Of a stretch of 64,000 nt of DNA, positions 62,469 through 64,000 are shown piece after piece. Origin of the DNA: Modestobacter marinus (lineage in GTDB: Bacteria > Actinomycetota > Actinomycetes > Mycobacteriales > Geodermatophilaceae). The DNA is taken from positions 248,001-312,000 of the forward strand of contig NZ_JAAMPA010000003.1 of the NCBI RefSeq assembly GCF_011758655.1, given 5' to 3'. A program made the position numbers and the translations under genes. The first letter of the stretch is position 1, and every line of letters begins with the position of its first letter. The notes under the pieces are model-generated. The model was not told where the DNA came from. It made no database searches and was given only the letters and a program-made list of their open reading frames with translations.

Positions 62469-64000
62469 TCAGGACATCTCGACGATGCTGCGGGTGACCG
62501 CCGCCTGCTCGGTGAGCACGCCCCCGATGAGGTGCTGGGTCTCGTTGATCCGCTCGACGATGTCCCGGATCGAGGCGAGTGCGCCCACCACGTCCTGCAC
62601 GTCGCCCTGGATCGCCGCCACCCGGCTGCTGACGTCCTCGGTCGCCTGGGCGGTCTCCCGCGCCAGCTCCTTGACCTCACCGGCGACCACGGCGAACCCC
62701 TTGCCCGCCTCCCCGGCCCGCGCGGCCTCGATGGTCGCGTTGAGCGCCAGCAGGTTGGTCTGCTCGGCGATCCCGGTGATCACCTTCACCACCTTGTCGA
62801 TCTCCGCGCTGGAGCGGCCCAGGCCGGCCACGAACCCAGCGGCCTCGCCGGCGACCCGCTGGCCGTCCCCGGCGACCTTCGTGGCCTCGGCGACGTTGCG
62901 CTCCACCTCGTCGATCGAGGCGACCATCTCCCGGCCGGCGTCGGCGATGCGCTGGGTGGCGGCCAGCCGCTCCAGGGTCTGGGAGATCAGGAAGGCGGTG
63001 TTGCGCAGCGCGTCCCGCCGGCTGTCGGCGAGGACCAGCGTGCGCTTGGCGAAGAAGTCCATCGTGCCGACGATCCGGCCGCCGACGCTGATCGGCAGGC
63101 AGACCCCGGAACGGACGCCGGCGTTGCGCGCAGCCGGGGCGCGGACGCAGTCGTGCACCTGGCCGAGGTCCTCGACGAACACCAGCTCGCCGGCCGCCCA
63201 GGTCCGGCCGGCGACACCCACGCCCCTGGCGAAGCCGGCCTCCAGCGTGATCCGCCGGAACTCCGGGCCCAGGTCGCCGGACTCCTGGGCGAACCGCAGG
63301 TCGTTCGTCGAGGAGTCCAGCGCCCAGTACGAGCCGTAGTGCCAGTCGAACTCCCGCCGGATCGTGTCCAGCGCGATGGACAGCGTCTCCTCCTGCGTGC
63401 GCGCCCGGGCGAGCCCGCGGAGCAGGCCGTTGATCGCCGCGACGTCGCCGGCGGCCCGCTTCTGCGCCTCGCCCTCGGCGACCCGGGAGAAGGCCTGCGA
63501 GACCAGCTTCCCGACCGCCCGGAGCACGTCCAGCCGTTCCGGGGTCGGGCACAGCGTCGCGGTGGTGAAGAAGTCCATGGTGCCGACGACGGCGCCGTCC
63601 CGGACGATCGGGAAGCAGATGCCGCTGCGCACCCCCGCCCGCTGCGCGGCCGGCGCCCGGACGCAGTCGGTGAGCTCGCCCAGGTCGGCGACGAAGACCA
63701 GGTCCCGGGCCCGCCACGCCCGCCCGGACAGCCCCACGCCGTCGGCGAAGGACGCCGTCAGGGTGACCTGGCGGAACTCCTGCCCGGCGTCGCCGGACTC
63801 CACGGCGAAGTGCAGCGCGCCGTCCTCGGGCGCGATCTGCCAGTAGGAGCCGTAGGCCCAGCCGAAGCAGTCGCGCACGGTGTCCAGGGCCGCCCGGGCG
63901 ACGTCCGCGGTGGTCGACGCACGGTCCAGGGCGGCGAGCACCCGCGTCACCGCCGTGACGTCGGACCGGGCCTCGGCGAGCTCGGCGCCGGGGTCGGGGA
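62469..64000 (-). CDS. Soluble chemoreceptor with tandem GAF domains (5' end missing)
   Basis: At least 510 residues; the frame is open to the right edge (upstream residues read [15 protein letters not shown]), so the start lies outside. Two GAF domains (about residues 18-165 and 185-330 of the visible part) share [26 protein letters not shown] and RSGxCxP. A short methyl-accepting signalling domain follows, with the hairpin tip [21 protein letters not shown]. No TM helix or HAMP domain, so it is cytosolic. The paired conserved Cys in each GAF may bind a ligand or sense redox state; this is inference. No che genes are in the window. Confidence 0.88.
   Translation of the reverse strand, partial: PDPGAELAEARSDVTAVTRVLAALDRASTTADVARAALDTVRDCFGWAYGSYWQIAPEDGALHFAVESGDAGQEFRQVTLTASFADGVGLSGRAWRARDLVFVADLGELTDCVRAPAAQRAGVRSGICFPIVRDGAVVGTMDFFTTATLCPTPERLDVLRAVGKLVSQAFSRVAEGEAQKRAAGDVAAINGLLRGLARARTQEETLSIALDTIRREFDWHYGSYWALDSSTNDLRFAQESGDLGPEFRRITLEAGFARGVGVAGRTWAAGELVFVEDLGQVHDCVRAPAARNAGVRSGVCLPISVGGRIVGTMDFFAKRTLVLADSRRDALRNTAFLISQTLERLAATQRIADAGREMVASIDEVERNVAEATKVAGDGQRVAGEAAGFVAGLGRSSAEIDKVVKVITGIAEQTNLLALNATIEAARAGEAGKGFAVVAGEVKELARETAQATEDVSSRVAAIQGDVQDVVGALASIRDIVERINETQHLIGGVLTEQAAVTRSIVEMS

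Overview
The window is bacterial chromosome of very high G+C content. Gene order and protein families point to an actinobacterium, most likely Geodermatophilaceae (Blastococcus/Geodermatophilus/Modestobacter type). The grounds are the order clpX-valS-folC-ndk-rne-rplU-rpmA-obgE-proB-proA-nadD-rsfS-comEA-comEC-holA-rpsT-lepA-hrcA-dnaJ, many genes with a TAnnnT-like -10 box only 6-9 nt before the start codon (leaderless type), and a selenocysteine tRNA whose anticodon reads CUA. Genus is inference. I support 56 protein genes and one RNA gene, with no insertion sequence, prophage, CRISPR array or rRNA.

Layout. 1-10.4 kb: end of clpX, an AbiEi/DUF559-type gene, valS and folC from a 19-bp divergent promoter, DUF4233, a Clp-N-domain protein with a small HTH regulator under a double operator, ndk, and a B12-type radical SAM pair. 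10.7-25.2 kb: rne, rplU-rpmA, obgE-proB-def-proA, a MoxR/VWA pair, nadD-rsfS-phosphatase, degV. 25.4-34.9 kb: comEA-comEC-holA, rpsT, lepA, a MOSC protein, a dehydrogenase and a secreted protein. 35.2-47.5 kb: the selenium locus, selD (-) / tRNA-Sec (+), then selA-selB 8 kb further on, split by a LacI-controlled arabinoside uptake and hydrolysis cluster (lacI, binding protein, two permeases, GH51 arabinofuranosidase, ATPase). 47.8-55.3 kb: enoyl-CoA hydratase/isomerase, hemW, recQ, and an ABC-2 exporter with a DesK/DesR-like two-component system. 55.4-64 kb: a small conserved gene divergent from hrcA-dnaJ-rsmE (CIRCE element), a PhnD/PhnC/PhnE-like ABC transporter resembling candidate selenate transporters, and a partial soluble chemoreceptor.

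The most interesting system is selenocysteine decoding. SelD (Cys form) makes selenophosphate, SelA converts seryl-tRNA-Sec to Sec-tRNA, and SelB delivers it. The tRNA at 36342-36437 has anticodon CUA, so it should read UAG rather than UGA. Reassignment of UAG to Sec has been reported for Geodermatophilus and Blastococcus, so the principle is known; this locus looks like another instance. UAG still ends six genes here, so recoding must be context dependent. The PhnCDE-like operon at 59-62.3 kb may supply selenium oxyanions; that is inference.
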